From contig NZ_VEBF01000002.1 in assembly GCF_007676705.1 (NCBI RefSeq), positions 434,001 to 498,000 on the forward strand: a DNA stretch of 64,000 nt. Direction: 5' to 3'. The stretch is from Paenibacillus xylanexedens (GTDB lineage: Bacteria > Bacillota > Bacilli > Paenibacillales > Paenibacillaceae). The notes under the pieces were generated by a model. That model was given only the letters and a program-made list of their open reading frames with translations, did no database searches and was not told where the DNA came from. Position 1 is the stretch's first letter. Each line of letters begins with the position of its first letter. Position numbers and translations under genes: made by a program. Shown piece by piece: positions 46,684 through 56,382 of the stretch.

Positions 46684-46905
46684 TTAGAGAAACGGATTCC
46701 TCTTTACTTCAGAACCGATTTTTTCGCTCGCTTCGTTCTCTGTATCATTCAACATTTGTTCTGAAGATGGTACAGTTGAATAATCGTCCTGTAATACAAT
46801 TACATACATCCCCTTACCTGGAATCCTAACTTGGCATAAAGAATTCTCTTTGTTCATGGTGATCAGCTGCTCCATTAAGTCTGATGCCGTTATAACTTCT
46901 TTCAT
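46684..46905 (-). CDS. Hypothetical 73-residue protein
   Basis: A small protein of unknown function. It begins MKEVITASDLMEQLITMNKE, has a VRIPGKGMYVIVLQDD beta-like core and a charged C-terminus. GGTGGGGGG precedes the ATG. It starts 18 bases after the propeller gene ends, on the same strand, so both form a unit. No signal peptide or Cys pair was seen. Confidence 0.65.
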   Translation of the reverse strand: MKEVITASDLMEQLITMNKENSLCQVRIPGKGMYVIVLQDDYSTVPSSEQMLNDTENEASEKIGSEVKRNPFL

Positions 46906-46923
46906 CCAAATCCCCCCACCTTT

Positions 46924-48198
46924 CTACGGATTTACACCTACTGCGAATGGACGTGCCCCCACCGGAATGACATCAATTACCGTATTCGTTTCGCCATCGA
47001 TCACAGAAACGGTATTATCATCTTGATTGCTTACATAAACTCGATTGGTTAACGGATTGGCGCCCGCTCCGTTTGGATTAACCCCAACCGGCACAGTAGC
47101 AATCACGATATTGGTCAATCCGCTAATTACTGAAACATTATCTGCGTCTCGATTGGGTACGTAAATGGCGTTTGTGGAAGTATTAACAGCTACTTCAGCT
47201 GGCGTAACGCCGACCGGAATGGTATCAATCACGGTATTGGTCAATCCATCAATAACGGAAACCGTATTACTGGTGAAATTCGATACATAAATGCGATTGG
47301 TGCCTGGATTAACACCTATACGGAATGGATTAACCTGAACGGGGATCGTAGCAATCACCGTATTCGTTACTCCATCGATCACAGACACAGCATCAAAATT
47401 AAAATTAGCTGCATAGATTCGATTGGTTAATGAATTGACGCCTATACCAGTCAAAAAATTGAGTCCCGGAATAGTAATGGCGTCAATCACCGTGTTGGTC
47501 AATCCGTCAATGACGGTTACATCTTCAGTGATGTCCAATGAATTAAAATTTGCTGTATAAACGGCATTGGTTGCTATATTGACCGCTACGTCCCCAGGCT
47601 CATTCCCAACCGGAACAGAAGCAATTACCGCGTTGGTTTCACCATTAATGACGGAAATGGTATTACTGGTTCTGTTTGCGACATAAATACGATTGGTTAA
47701 TGGATTGACGTCCACCCCCGCAGGATTCGTGCCTACCGGAATGGTAGCAATCACTGTATTCGTTTCGCCGTTAATGACGGAAACATCGTTACTGTTGAAA
47801 TTGGCAACATATATGCGGTTGACTGATGTGTTATCTCCCTCCATTTCAAGTTCATCAAGTTCGGAAGAAACTAATCGATGTGCGGCAACAAGCTGGCCGG
47901 TTTCATTTTTGCCCCACACGGAAATCTCCGTCTGCTCTATAGCTACACCTTCAACTGTAAAGACAAATTCAAACGCATCAAGATTGGCAAAATAAGTTCT
48001 TGTCACTACCTGATCAGGATCAATTGAAATCTGCTCGCTGACATATAAAGTCCTCGTAGAGTTCAAATTATACCCTTGTATCAAAACAACGGATCCATCC
48101 AGAGAATTCCTGTTATCGATTTTAACTGTAACTTGTTGTGTTGGCCGTACATCACTGACGGTATTATTCTCAATAGGTCCGGTTGACAAAATGGCCAT
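46924..48198 (-). CDS. YVTN-type seven-bladed beta-propeller protein
   Basis: A 424-residue protein. The first 130 residues form a beta-sandwich-like domain (STGPIENNTVSDVRPTQQVTV, TRTYFANLDAFEFVFTVEG, ISVWGKN) known to me from other Paenibacillus/Bacillus proteins of unknown role. Exactly seven repeats follow, each about 42 residues, of the form NRIYVxN...VSVIDGxTNTVIxxIPVG...GVNPxT; the third is about six residues longer. There is no signal peptide. The ATG at 48198 has GGAG upstream. Its position with a 73-residue gene suggests a unit; surface or spore association is only a guess. Confidence 0.88.
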   Translation of the reverse strand: MAILSTGPIENNTVSDVRPTQQVTVKIDNRNSLDGSVVLIQGYNLNSTRTLYVSEQISIDPDQVVTRTYFANLDAFEFVFTVEGVAIEQTEISVWGKNETGQLVAAHRLVSSELDELEMEGDNTSVNRIYVANFNSNDVSVINGETNTVIATIPVGTNPAGVDVNPLTNRIYVANRTSNTISVINGETNAVIASVPVGNEPGDVAVNIATNAVYTANFNSLDITEDVTVIDGLTNTVIDAITIPGLNFLTGIGVNSLTNRIYAANFNFDAVSVIDGVTNTVIATIPVQVNPFRIGVNPGTNRIYVSNFTSNTVSVIDGLTNTVIDTIPVGVTPAEVAVNTSTNAIYVPNRDADNVSVISGLTNIVIATVPVGVNPNGAGANPLTNRVYVSNQDDNTVSVIDGETNTVIDVIPVGARPFAVGVNP

Positions 48199-48285
48199 TT
48201 CGATTATCTCCTTCACTTAGATGTTATGGTTTGATTAGAACCCTTTTGTAAAAAAAATAAAATTGATCTGTTTAAACCAAAATAA

Positions 48286-48313
48286 AGACCCTGCAATAAT
48301 ATATGCAGGGTCT
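48286..48313 (-). terminator. Terminator after the Cof-type HAD gene
   Basis: AGACCCTGCA and TGCAGGGTCT form a perfect 10-bp stem. Minus-strand transcripts end in TTTATTTT. Confidence 0.75.
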
Positions 48314-48421
48314 AAAATAAGGTTTGGGACAAAGGATGTACGTGTTAACCGTTTTTATCTCTCAACTTCGTTATATAGTCAACATCATGTCCTTCCGCCA
48401 CTAGATTGCCTCATTTCTTTA

Positions 48422-49279
48422 TCACGTGATCAAACCATACTTCACAAAACTATGATACAAGCCATCTTCCTCAACTGTTCCAGTAATATCATCTGCAATG
48501 GCTTTCAGACCTGGCTTTGCATTGCCCATGGCAATTCCGACCTTACAAAATTCCAGCATCTCCGCATCATTCATGCCATCGCCGATGGCGAATGTATCTT
48601 CCTGGGACATGTCTAGATGCTCCAACAGATCTGCAATCGCAACGGCTTTGTGAATACCAGGGATCATCAGTTCACCGCTTCCTTCACCAAAGATCGGCAC
48701 GGTGCATTGAATGACTTCGAACTTACCTGCAAACTCCTGCTTAATTCGGTCGAACGGGATAACTGAGCTCTCCAGGAAACATACTTTGTTCACGTCATCC
48801 TTGTACAGATCTGCCTCTCCATATGTCAATCCGGCAATAAACGGGTGCGGCTTCAGTTCCTTCTTCTCTCTGGCTACAGGATCATTCTCCACATCACCGT
48901 AGATGCGGCGTTCCAGATGAGACTGCAGATTGCTACTCGCATACAATGCCGAATTGGATTCAAGGTAGAAGTCAATACCGTGTTCATTGAAGAAATCGAC
49001 CATATGGCGAACATCTTCCGCTGTTACCCTTTTGTGATAGAGCACATCCTTGCCAAACTCCACATAGCCTCCGCCTGCACCAATCAGACCGTCAAATCCG
49101 ACATCCCAGATGGAATCATAGATCTCTGCCTTGGAGCGGCCTGTACATAAATAGAGCAGATGTCCATTCTCCCTTGCCTGTTTGCAAGCCTTCTGTGCTG
49201 ACAACGGAATGCTTCCGTCATCGTCGACCAATGTGCCATCAATATCAATAAAAACAATTTTCCGCTTCGTTTCGTTCAT
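48422..49279 (-). CDS. Cof-type HAD-IIB phosphatase
   Basis: A 285-residue HAD hydrolase with motif I FIDIDGTL, motif II CTGRS and motif IV IGDGMNDAEML, plus a large C2 cap, as in YwpJ/Cof-type enzymes. They dephosphorylate sugar phosphates or flavin/pyridoxal phosphates; the target is unknown. The ATG start gives a normal length. A strong terminator follows. Confidence 0.9.
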   Translation of the reverse strand: MNETKRKIVFIDIDGTLVDDDGSIPLSAQKACKQARENGHLLYLCTGRSKAEIYDSIWDVGFDGLIGAGGGYVEFGKDVLYHKRVTAEDVRHMVDFFNEHGIDFYLESNSALYASSNLQSHLERRIYGDVENDPVAREKKELKPHPFIAGLTYGEADLYKDDVNKVCFLESSVIPFDRIKQEFAGKFEVIQCTVPIFGEGSGELMIPGIHKAVAIADLLEHLDMSQEDTFAIGDGMNDAEMLEFCKVGIAMGNAKPGLKAIADDITGTVEEDGLYHSFVKYGLIT

Positions 49280-49337
49280 CTGCTTATGCCCCCATCATGT
49301 ATCTCATATATGTCATGTCTCTGTTTTTAATACCAAT

Positions 49338-49796
49338 TTACCGATTCCGAGGTGTTCGCTGATCGATCAACTTCTCCAAAAATCCGGCAAAAGAATCCGC
49401 GTACACTTCAGGTTCTCCATTAAAGTAATCCAAACGCATCACTTTGTACTCCCCAAGGTGATCAGCCGTCCGCGTATCAAAATAGTAATATTCATCCTCG
49501 TCCGGTACAAACAGCTCCAACTTCCCTTCCTTCTTCGCGTCTTCATCGGTAAGTCGGTATCTATACAAAATGTCAGCGTCCGTATAATCTCGGTGTTCTG
49601 GAGATGTAATGGTCAGAATTTCTGTCCCGTTTAACATCGCTTCACCGTAATTCAGAAGCCACCAACGATAGGACGGAGGTAACGGAAAGCCCAATTCCTG
49701 TTCCACTTCGCTAATCCAGCTCTCTTGAACTTGATGATTCGGGAACCAGCGTATAACCTCGGTATGCTCCAGTTTCTCAATCAGACTTGTGTACAT
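49338..49796 (-). CDS. SMI1/KNR4 family (SUKH) protein
   Basis: A 152-residue protein. WISEVEQELGFPLPPSYRWWLLNYGEAML and YADSFAGFLEKLI at the end fit the SUKH/SMI1 fold, used in many bacterial immunity proteins against polymorphic toxins. No toxin is next to it, so it may be an orphan. GGGGAG precedes the ATG. It lies between the Cof-type HAD and GNAT genes on the minus strand. Confidence 0.85.
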   Translation of the reverse strand: MYTSLIEKLEHTEVIRWFPNHQVQESWISEVEQELGFPLPPSYRWWLLNYGEAMLNGTEILTITSPEHRDYTDADILYRYRLTDEDAKKEGKLELFVPDEDEYYYFDTRTADHLGEYKVMRLDYFNGEPEVYADSFAGFLEKLIDQRTPRNR

Positions 49797-49846
49797 GGAT
49801 TGATCTCCCCTATCGCTGTGTCATTTTCCTGCAATGATTCCAATGG

Positions 49847-50374
49847 TCACTTACGCACCAACTTGTCCATATGTACCGTCTGCCAGTCATCGTCTTGCTC
49901 GGTAATAATCGTATATCCCTGACGTTTCCAGAAATCCACGGCCCCTGGCAAGAAGCGATGTGTATGCAGATACAGCGTCGTATAGTGCATATCCTTCACC
50001 ACGTTCTCCAGTTCGTTCACCAGCATCGAACCAATACCGAACCTACGATACGCGGGATCTACATAACATTTTACTATTTCGGCAGCCGATTGAGCTACAT
50101 ATCGACCTTGCACGGCTTCAATACGTCCATCATATGGCAAAATCCCAATAGAGCCGACGATGTCCACATCCCCCACCATTGCAACGAGAAAGATCGCATC
50201 GTCGGAGTCCAGATAGTGTTCTCTGAACTGCTCAAAGTCCACAGGTAATCTCGTATGATCCATCATGGGAAACACTTCTCTGCGTACACGCATGGCAAAA
50301 TTAATCGCATCATGAATCTGATGTGCCTGAACAGGTGCTACTGTCGGTATCTGAAGTTGTGTCAAAAAATCCAC
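49847..50374 (-). CDS. GNAT-family N-acetyltransferase
   Basis: A 175-residue acetyltransferase. The acetyl-CoA site is in EIVKCYVDPAYRRFGIGSMLVNELENVV, with an aromatic-rich C-terminus (GAVDFWKRQGYTIITEQD). The substrate is unknown. The start is GTG at 50374 with AAGGA only two bases ahead, so a TTG three codons in is also possible. It is expressed opposite to the subtilase gene. Confidence 0.85.
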   Translation of the reverse strand: MDFLTQLQIPTVAPVQAHQIHDAINFAMRVRREVFPMMDHTRLPVDFEQFREHYLDSDDAIFLVAMVGDVDIVGSIGILPYDGRIEAVQGRYVAQSAAEIVKCYVDPAYRRFGIGSMLVNELENVVKDMHYTTLYLHTHRFLPGAVDFWKRQGYTIITEQDDDWQTVHMDKLVRK

Positions 50375-50584
50375 GTTCCTTATCCTGTGTATTGAAAGCT
50401 GCCTTTCGGCCTTTCCTGATCTTGTTCCATGCCAGATCCGCTCTCTTCATTTCATCTTACCGAAATTACCTCGCCCAATCAATCTATCTACACTACTATC
50501 CAAATTGAAAGAGTGCCCGCGCAGTCTGATAGAGTTCGCATACGATAAGGCGTGTCTTAATCTCTATTGGAGGGGGAAACGCTC

Positions 50585-51742
50585 ATGTGGTTATGGTTAG
50601 GTATTTTTGCTACCATCTTGCTTGCAATCGGGTACGTGTATCGTTATCTGGACCATCAGGCAGAGAGTCAGTTTCATCCTCACGCGCCAAACCAGCTCCT
50701 AATCAAATTCAAGGAAAATACAACCGAGGATGAGATGCACTCTTTGCACAAAAAAGGGAGATGTAAGGTCGCTGAGACCTATGAAGATTTAGGCTGGTAC
50801 CGCATGGAATCCCGTAAAAAAATGTACAGAATGCTGAAACATTACAAAGATCATGAGCTAATTGAACATGCAGAGCCCAATTACCTCGTTGAAGCTTCGT
50901 TCACCCCTAATGATCCATTCTTTCCTTATCAGTATAATCTGCCAAAAATTAATGCACCCGCTGCATGGGACATTACGCAAAGCAACAGCTCTGTCAAAAT
51001 CGCCATTATCGATACAGGTATACAGCTGAATCATCCGGAATTAGCCTCCAAGCTCCTCCCGGGTTACGATTATGTTGATTATGATAACATTCCCGAGGAC
51101 GGAAACGGCCACGGCACCCATGTTGCTGGGATCGCTGCCTCCGTCACCAACAATGGTGTGGGTATCGCAGGCGTTGCACCGCTCGCATCCATCGTTCCGC
51201 TCCGTGTACTGAATAACAACGGGCAAGGAACGGTAGGCAATGTCGGTAACGGGCTTGTCTTCGCTGCCAATAATGGTGTTCAGGTTGTTAACCTGAGCTT
51301 AGGTGGACCGATGGGAGATGCTTTCCTTCAAGCTGCCGTACAGTATGCATGGGATCGTGGAGCCGTGATTATTGCTGCGGCCGGTAATGACAACACTTCT
51401 TTCCCCATCGTACCCGCATCTTATCCCAACGTAATTGCCGTCGCTTCAACCAATTCTTCCGATCTCAAATCCAATTTCTCCAACTATGGCCCTTGGGTGG
51501 ACATGGCTGCACCAGGTGATACCATTCTATCCACATACCTGGGTGGCTCCTATGCCTATCTTAGCGGAACATCAATGGCTGCCCCCCATGTGGCTGGAGT
51601 GGCTGCACTTCTCGCTGCACAAGGGAAAACAAATGCTCAGATTCGGGATGCGTTGTGCTTCGCTTCTGATCCGGTATCAGGCTCCGGAATCTATTGGACG
51701 TATGGACGACTCAATGCCTATCAGAGCTTGCAGGTACCATAA
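50585..51742 (+). CDS. S8 subtilisin-like peptidase with membrane anchor
   Basis: A 385-residue serine protease. An N-terminal hydrophobic segment (MWLWLGIFATILLAIGYVY) could be an anchor or an uncleaved signal. It is followed by an inhibitor I9-like prodomain (about residues 35-105), then the catalytic domain with D143 (DTGIQLNHPEL), H177 (GHGTHVAGIA), N268 and S330 (GTSMAAPHVAG). It is thermitase-like. The ATG at 50585 has GGAGGGGG eight bases upstream; a TTG in the longer frame is weaker. It acts outside the membrane. Confidence 0.92.
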   Translation: MWLWLGIFATILLAIGYVYRYLDHQAESQFHPHAPNQLLIKFKENTTEDEMHSLHKKGRCKVAETYEDLGWYRMESRKKMYRMLKHYKDHELIEHAEPNYLVEASFTPNDPFFPYQYNLPKINAPAAWDITQSNSSVKIAIIDTGIQLNHPELASKLLPGYDYVDYDNIPEDGNGHGTHVAGIAASVTNNGVGIAGVAPLASIVPLRVLNNNGQGTVGNVGNGLVFAANNGVQVVNLSLGGPMGDAFLQAAVQYAWDRGAVIIAAAGNDNTSFPIVPASYPNVIAVASTNSSDLKSNFSNYGPWVDMAAPGDTILSTYLGGSYAYLSGTSMAAPHVAGVAALLAAQGKTNAQIRDALCFASDPVSGSGIYWTYGRLNAYQSLQVP

Positions 51743-51805
51743 TGCACCTACTCTTGCTCATGATTTCATAGAGCGAGCATACCCTTCTATTTTCCACAAA
51801 TCAAA

Positions 51806-51843
51806 AAACCAAGGAACATCTATACGTTAGATGTCCTTGGTTT
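51806..51843. terminator. Bidirectional terminator between subtilase and RidA genes
   Basis: AAACCAAGGAACATCTA pairs with TAGATGTCCTTGGTTT around TACGT. A and T runs flank both ends. Confidence 0.8.
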
Positions 51844-51862
51844 GGATGAAATGTATTCGATG

Positions 51863-52261
51863 TTAAACTTTTGCTGCCCAAAGTTCTATCTCAATTTTTA
51901 TCTCTGGCAGACCCAACTCTGTAATATATCCAATCGTCATTGCAGGATAATCATTACCGAATAACTGTCCCCACTCGGCATAAAAGAAATCCCAATCGAT
52001 TTTCTCAGTAGCCCATACGTTCACTTTGATAATATGTTCAGCATCTAAACGCTCAGATTCGAGCACTGTTTTAATATTATTAAATGTATTAGTGACTTGC
52101 TCATTCAGACTCTCCGGAAAGAATCCATTACGATCTGCTCCAATTTGACCCGAAGTCACAAATAGCTCTGCATTCCTCGGGATCCTTGTAATATGCGTGT
52201 ACTGACCTACAGGAGCTGGCATATTTGCTGGATTTGTTCTAGTAATTTTGTCAATATTCAT
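51863..52261 (-). CDS. RidA/YjgF-family protein
   Basis: A 132-residue RidA-like enamine/imine deaminase. GQIGADRNGFFPESLNEQVTNTFNNIKTVLES and IKVNVWATEKIDW fit the trimeric chorismate-mutase-like fold, and YPAMTIGYITELGLPEIKIEIELWA ends it as usual. The catalytic Arg of classical RidA appears absent here (the usual R105 position is TIGYI), so it is probably an Rid subfamily member with a different activity. It is a single gene on the minus strand. Confidence 0.88.
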   Translation of the reverse strand: MNIDKITRTNPANMPAPVGQYTHITRIPRNAELFVTSGQIGADRNGFFPESLNEQVTNTFNNIKTVLESERLDAEHIIKVNVWATEKIDWDFFYAEWGQLFGNDYPAMTIGYITELGLPEIKIEIELWAAKV

Positions 52262-52575
52262 TTGGATTACCTCGTCATTCTTAAGATTTTTCTGCGTTAT
52301 TTCCTAGTTTTCTTCCGATTTTGGGCAGACCTCACCCTTGGAATAGATTCTAGAAAAAGACAGCAGTGGAGTATCCATATCCCGAAGATATAAACGCAAG
52401 TGATTTTTTCTTCATGAGTGGATGCTCCTCCCTTCTTAAGTGACAAGATTCTCTTGAATTTTTAATTATATCTGAAAGCCACATCATGGGTCAAATTCAT
52501 CCCCTCATAAACAAAGAGCAATCCCGTAATAACGAGACTGCTCTTTGTCTTTTCCATAACGTCGAACACCTTGTA
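52262..52575. other. RidA-GH1 intergenic region
   Basis: This 314-bp stretch contains the GH1 terminator and an AT-rich upstream part. No ORF or regulatory RNA was recognised. Confidence 0.5.
52511..52548 (-). terminator. Terminator after the GH1 gene
   Basis: ACAAAGAGCA and TGCTCTTTGT form a perfect outer stem. Minus-strand transcripts then meet TTTATG; the T-run is modest. Confidence 0.6.
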
Positions 52576-54042
<1,467 letters not shown>

Positions 54043-54052
54043 TTATTTTCAA

Positions 54053-55966
54053 TTAGCTTAATACGGTAATCAGTTTATCTTTCTCATGAACGGATGCGTC
54101 TTTGGTTCCTACAACGTCCAGATAATTTGAAGTATTAGTGACAATGATCGGTGTAACCGTCTCATATCCTGCATCCTTAATCGCTTGCAGATCAAACTCA
54201 ACAATCAGGTCACCTGCGTTAACACGGTCTCCGTCTTTTACATGGGTTGTAAAATGTTCACCTTTCAGCTTTACCGTATCCTGTCCAATATGGATCAGCA
54301 TCTCTACACCATCATCGCTTACAAGACCAATGGCGTGTTTGGTACGATATACGGTTTGAACGACACCTGTGATCGGAGATACCACTCTGCCACTGGTTGG
54401 ACGGATTGCAATCCCTTTACCCATGTGCTCTCCTGCAAACGTTATGTCATTAATTTCGTTCAGTGCAACAACTTCACCAGCCATTGGGCTTACGATTTCG
54501 TATCTGCTGTTCGGATTTGGATCAAGTACTGGTGCTGGAGCTGGTGTAGCTTCTACTTTGTCTTTGAATCCAACCACGTACGTCAGAATGAAACCAAGGA
54601 TGAACGCGATACCACATGCAACCAGAGCCATATAGAATCCTGAATCAACGCCTGTTGCTTTATTAATGAAGCTTGGGAAACCGAACACGCCCAGTCCACC
54701 AAAGATGTATAATTTCGAACCGGCCAATCCCAAGATACCGCCACCGATACCACCTGCAATACAGCTCATGATAAACGGTTTTTTCAGTGGAAGTGTCAGA
54801 CCGTAGATGGCTGGCTCAGTCACACCGAAGATACCCGAGATGAATGCAGGAATACCTAATGATTTCAATTTCGTGTTTTTGGTTTTCAACATTACGGCAA
54901 GTACAGCACCTGTTTGAGCAAAGGAAGCGGCGAAAGACATCGCAACCACCGGGTCAGCTCCGGATGTGCTCAGGTTGAGAAGCATAACCGGCACGAGTCC
55001 CCAGTGAAGACCAAACAGTACAAACACTTGCCACAATCCACCAATAATCAAACCTGTAGCAACTGGACTTAAATCATAAATACCTGTTGCTCCTGCACCA
55101 ATCAATTGGCCTGCCCAAGTGGATACTGGACCAATAAGAATGAATGTTGCCGGAACGATAACGAGCAAAGTAAAGAATGGAACAAGGAACGTGCTAACGA
55201 CTTTAGGAATAATGTTTTTAAAGAATCTTTCAATTTTAACAGCGAAGAATGTAGCGATAATGATTGGAATAACCGATGTTGAATAGCTCATCAGAATAAC
55301 CGGAATACCCAGGAACGTGATGTGAATCGGTGATTCAAACAATGTACCTGCAAACAGGGTGTACAGTGGATCTCCAGCAGTCAGACCGGACAGCGTAGGA
55401 TAAACTAATGAAGCACCTATCGCCATACCCAGGAACGGTGAACCGCCAAATTTCTTGATTGCAGTGTAACCCAGGAAGATCGGGAAGAAGTAGAACAGAC
55501 AGTCACCTGTTGCATTCAACAATTGGTACGTTCCGGAGGTATCTGTAATCCATCCGAATGATAAAAACATGGCTGTGAAACCTTTGATCATACCCGTTGC
55601 AGCGAGCAAACCGAGTAGCGGTGTGAACACACCGGAGATCATGTCGATAAATCGGCTGAACAACCCAACTTTTTTGCCTGAGTTGTCCGCTTCCTCTTCA
55701 ACTTGTCCTTCACTTGGGAAATTCCCTACTTTAACGACCGCTTTATATACATCCGGCACTTCATTGCCGATAACGACTTGATATTGTCCACCACTTTGCA
55801 TGACGGTAATAACACCTGGCAGATTTTTAAGTTCTTCCGTTTTGGCTACGCTTTCATTTTTCAGTTTAAACCGCAGTCTTGTTACGCAATGGAATACACT
55901 GTTTACGTTCTCGCGACCACCTACACGTGACAGAATGTCCTTAGCCAATTGATCGTAGTTGCTCAT
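54053..55966 (-). CDS. Beta-glucoside PTS transporter EIIBCA, second copy
   Basis: A 637-residue fused PTS enzyme. The EIIB domain (C27 in HCVTRLRF) is followed by about ten membrane helices of EIIC and the EIIA domain, with active His in MLIHIGQDTVKL and HAIGL. It transports and phosphorylates aryl- or beta-glucosides. It is a close paralogue of the next PTS gene upstream; the two share long stretches in all three domains. GAGGGAG precedes the ATG. It lies behind its own RAT/terminator and upstream of the GH1 gene. Confidence 0.95.
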   Translation of the reverse strand: MSNYDQLAKDILSRVGGRENVNSVFHCVTRLRFKLKNESVAKTEELKNLPGVITVMQSGGQYQVVIGNEVPDVYKAVVKVGNFPSEGQVEEEADNSGKKVGLFSRFIDMISGVFTPLLGLLAATGMIKGFTAMFLSFGWITDTSGTYQLLNATGDCLFYFFPIFLGYTAIKKFGGSPFLGMAIGASLVYPTLSGLTAGDPLYTLFAGTLFESPIHITFLGIPVILMSYSTSVIPIIIATFFAVKIERFFKNIIPKVVSTFLVPFFTLLVIVPATFILIGPVSTWAGQLIGAGATGIYDLSPVATGLIIGGLWQVFVLFGLHWGLVPVMLLNLSTSGADPVVAMSFAASFAQTGAVLAVMLKTKNTKLKSLGIPAFISGIFGVTEPAIYGLTLPLKKPFIMSCIAGGIGGGILGLAGSKLYIFGGLGVFGFPSFINKATGVDSGFYMALVACGIAFILGFILTYVVGFKDKVEATPAPAPVLDPNPNSRYEIVSPMAGEVVALNEINDITFAGEHMGKGIAIRPTSGRVVSPITGVVQTVYRTKHAIGLVSDDGVEMLIHIGQDTVKLKGEHFTTHVKDGDRVNAGDLIVEFDLQAIKDAGYETVTPIIVTNTSNYLDVVGTKDASVHEKDKLITVLS

Positions 55967-56011
55967 TGTAATTCTCCCTCTCTAAGTAGACTCCCCATGA
56001 CTTTTGAAACA

Positions 56012-56112
56012 AATAAAACCTGAACCACTGAACATACACAACATACCGGATCGTCCGGAAATCAGTCGTGTTATTCAGCAATTCAGGTTTTGCCCTTAAC
56101 GGTTGCAACCCT
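56012..56112 (-). promoter_or_regulatory. RAT-like site and conditional terminator before second PTS gene
   Basis: The RAT-like segment (56112-56085) reads GGGTTGCAACCGTTAAGGGC and continues with AAAACCTGAA. It overlaps a terminator whose outer arms are TTCAGGTTTT (56083-56092) and AAAACCTGAA (56016-56025). LicT binding to the RAT would block the terminator. Confidence 0.8.
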
Positions 56113-56193
56113 GTAAGGCTGTACACATTGGTATTTAATTATTTGGATAACGAAGGTAAGTTGCATCCCATATCCTCAAAGCTGAGGAAGGTC

Positions 56194-56222
56194 GGAATTG
56201 CCTGATTGAACAGTTACAACCC
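56194..56222 (-). promoter_or_regulatory. Second RAT-like site, far upstream
   Basis: GGGTTGTAACTGTTCAATCAGGCAA on the minus strand is nearly the same as the RAT in front of licT. No convincing terminator overlaps it. It may be left over from a duplicated licT leader. Confidence 0.6.
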
Positions 56223-56227
56223 GATTA

Positions 56228-56243
56228 ATGTATGCGCTTACTT
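56228..56243 (-). promoter_or_regulatory. Candidate cre (CcpA) site
   Basis: AAGTAAGCGCATACAT on the minus strand matches the cre consensus except its first T. It lies just downstream of the second PTS promoter, where CcpA would block elongation or initiation. Confidence 0.5.
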
Positions 56244-56252
56244 CTTGAACTC

Positions 56253-56281
56253 ATCATAGTACATCTGAACTACATTTGCAA
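56253..56281 (-). promoter_or_regulatory. Promoter of the second PTS-GH1 unit
   Basis: TTGCAA (56281-56276), 17 bases, and TATGAT (56258-56253) form a sigma-A-type promoter on the minus strand. Confidence 0.65.
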
Positions 56282-56330
56282 CACTTATTTTTGAGATATT
56301 ACAAAATATATCGAAGCTACCGGAAATGAA

Positions 56331-56367
56331 AAAAAGGGACAACTTCGAATGAATCGAAGTTGTCCCT
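56331..56367 (-). terminator. Terminator after the first PTS gene
   Basis: GGGACAACTTCGA and TCGAAGTTGTCCC form a perfect 13-bp stem. Minus-strand transcripts end in TTTTTTTC. Confidence 0.9.
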
Positions 56368-56382
56368 GCACCTGAAACAGAA

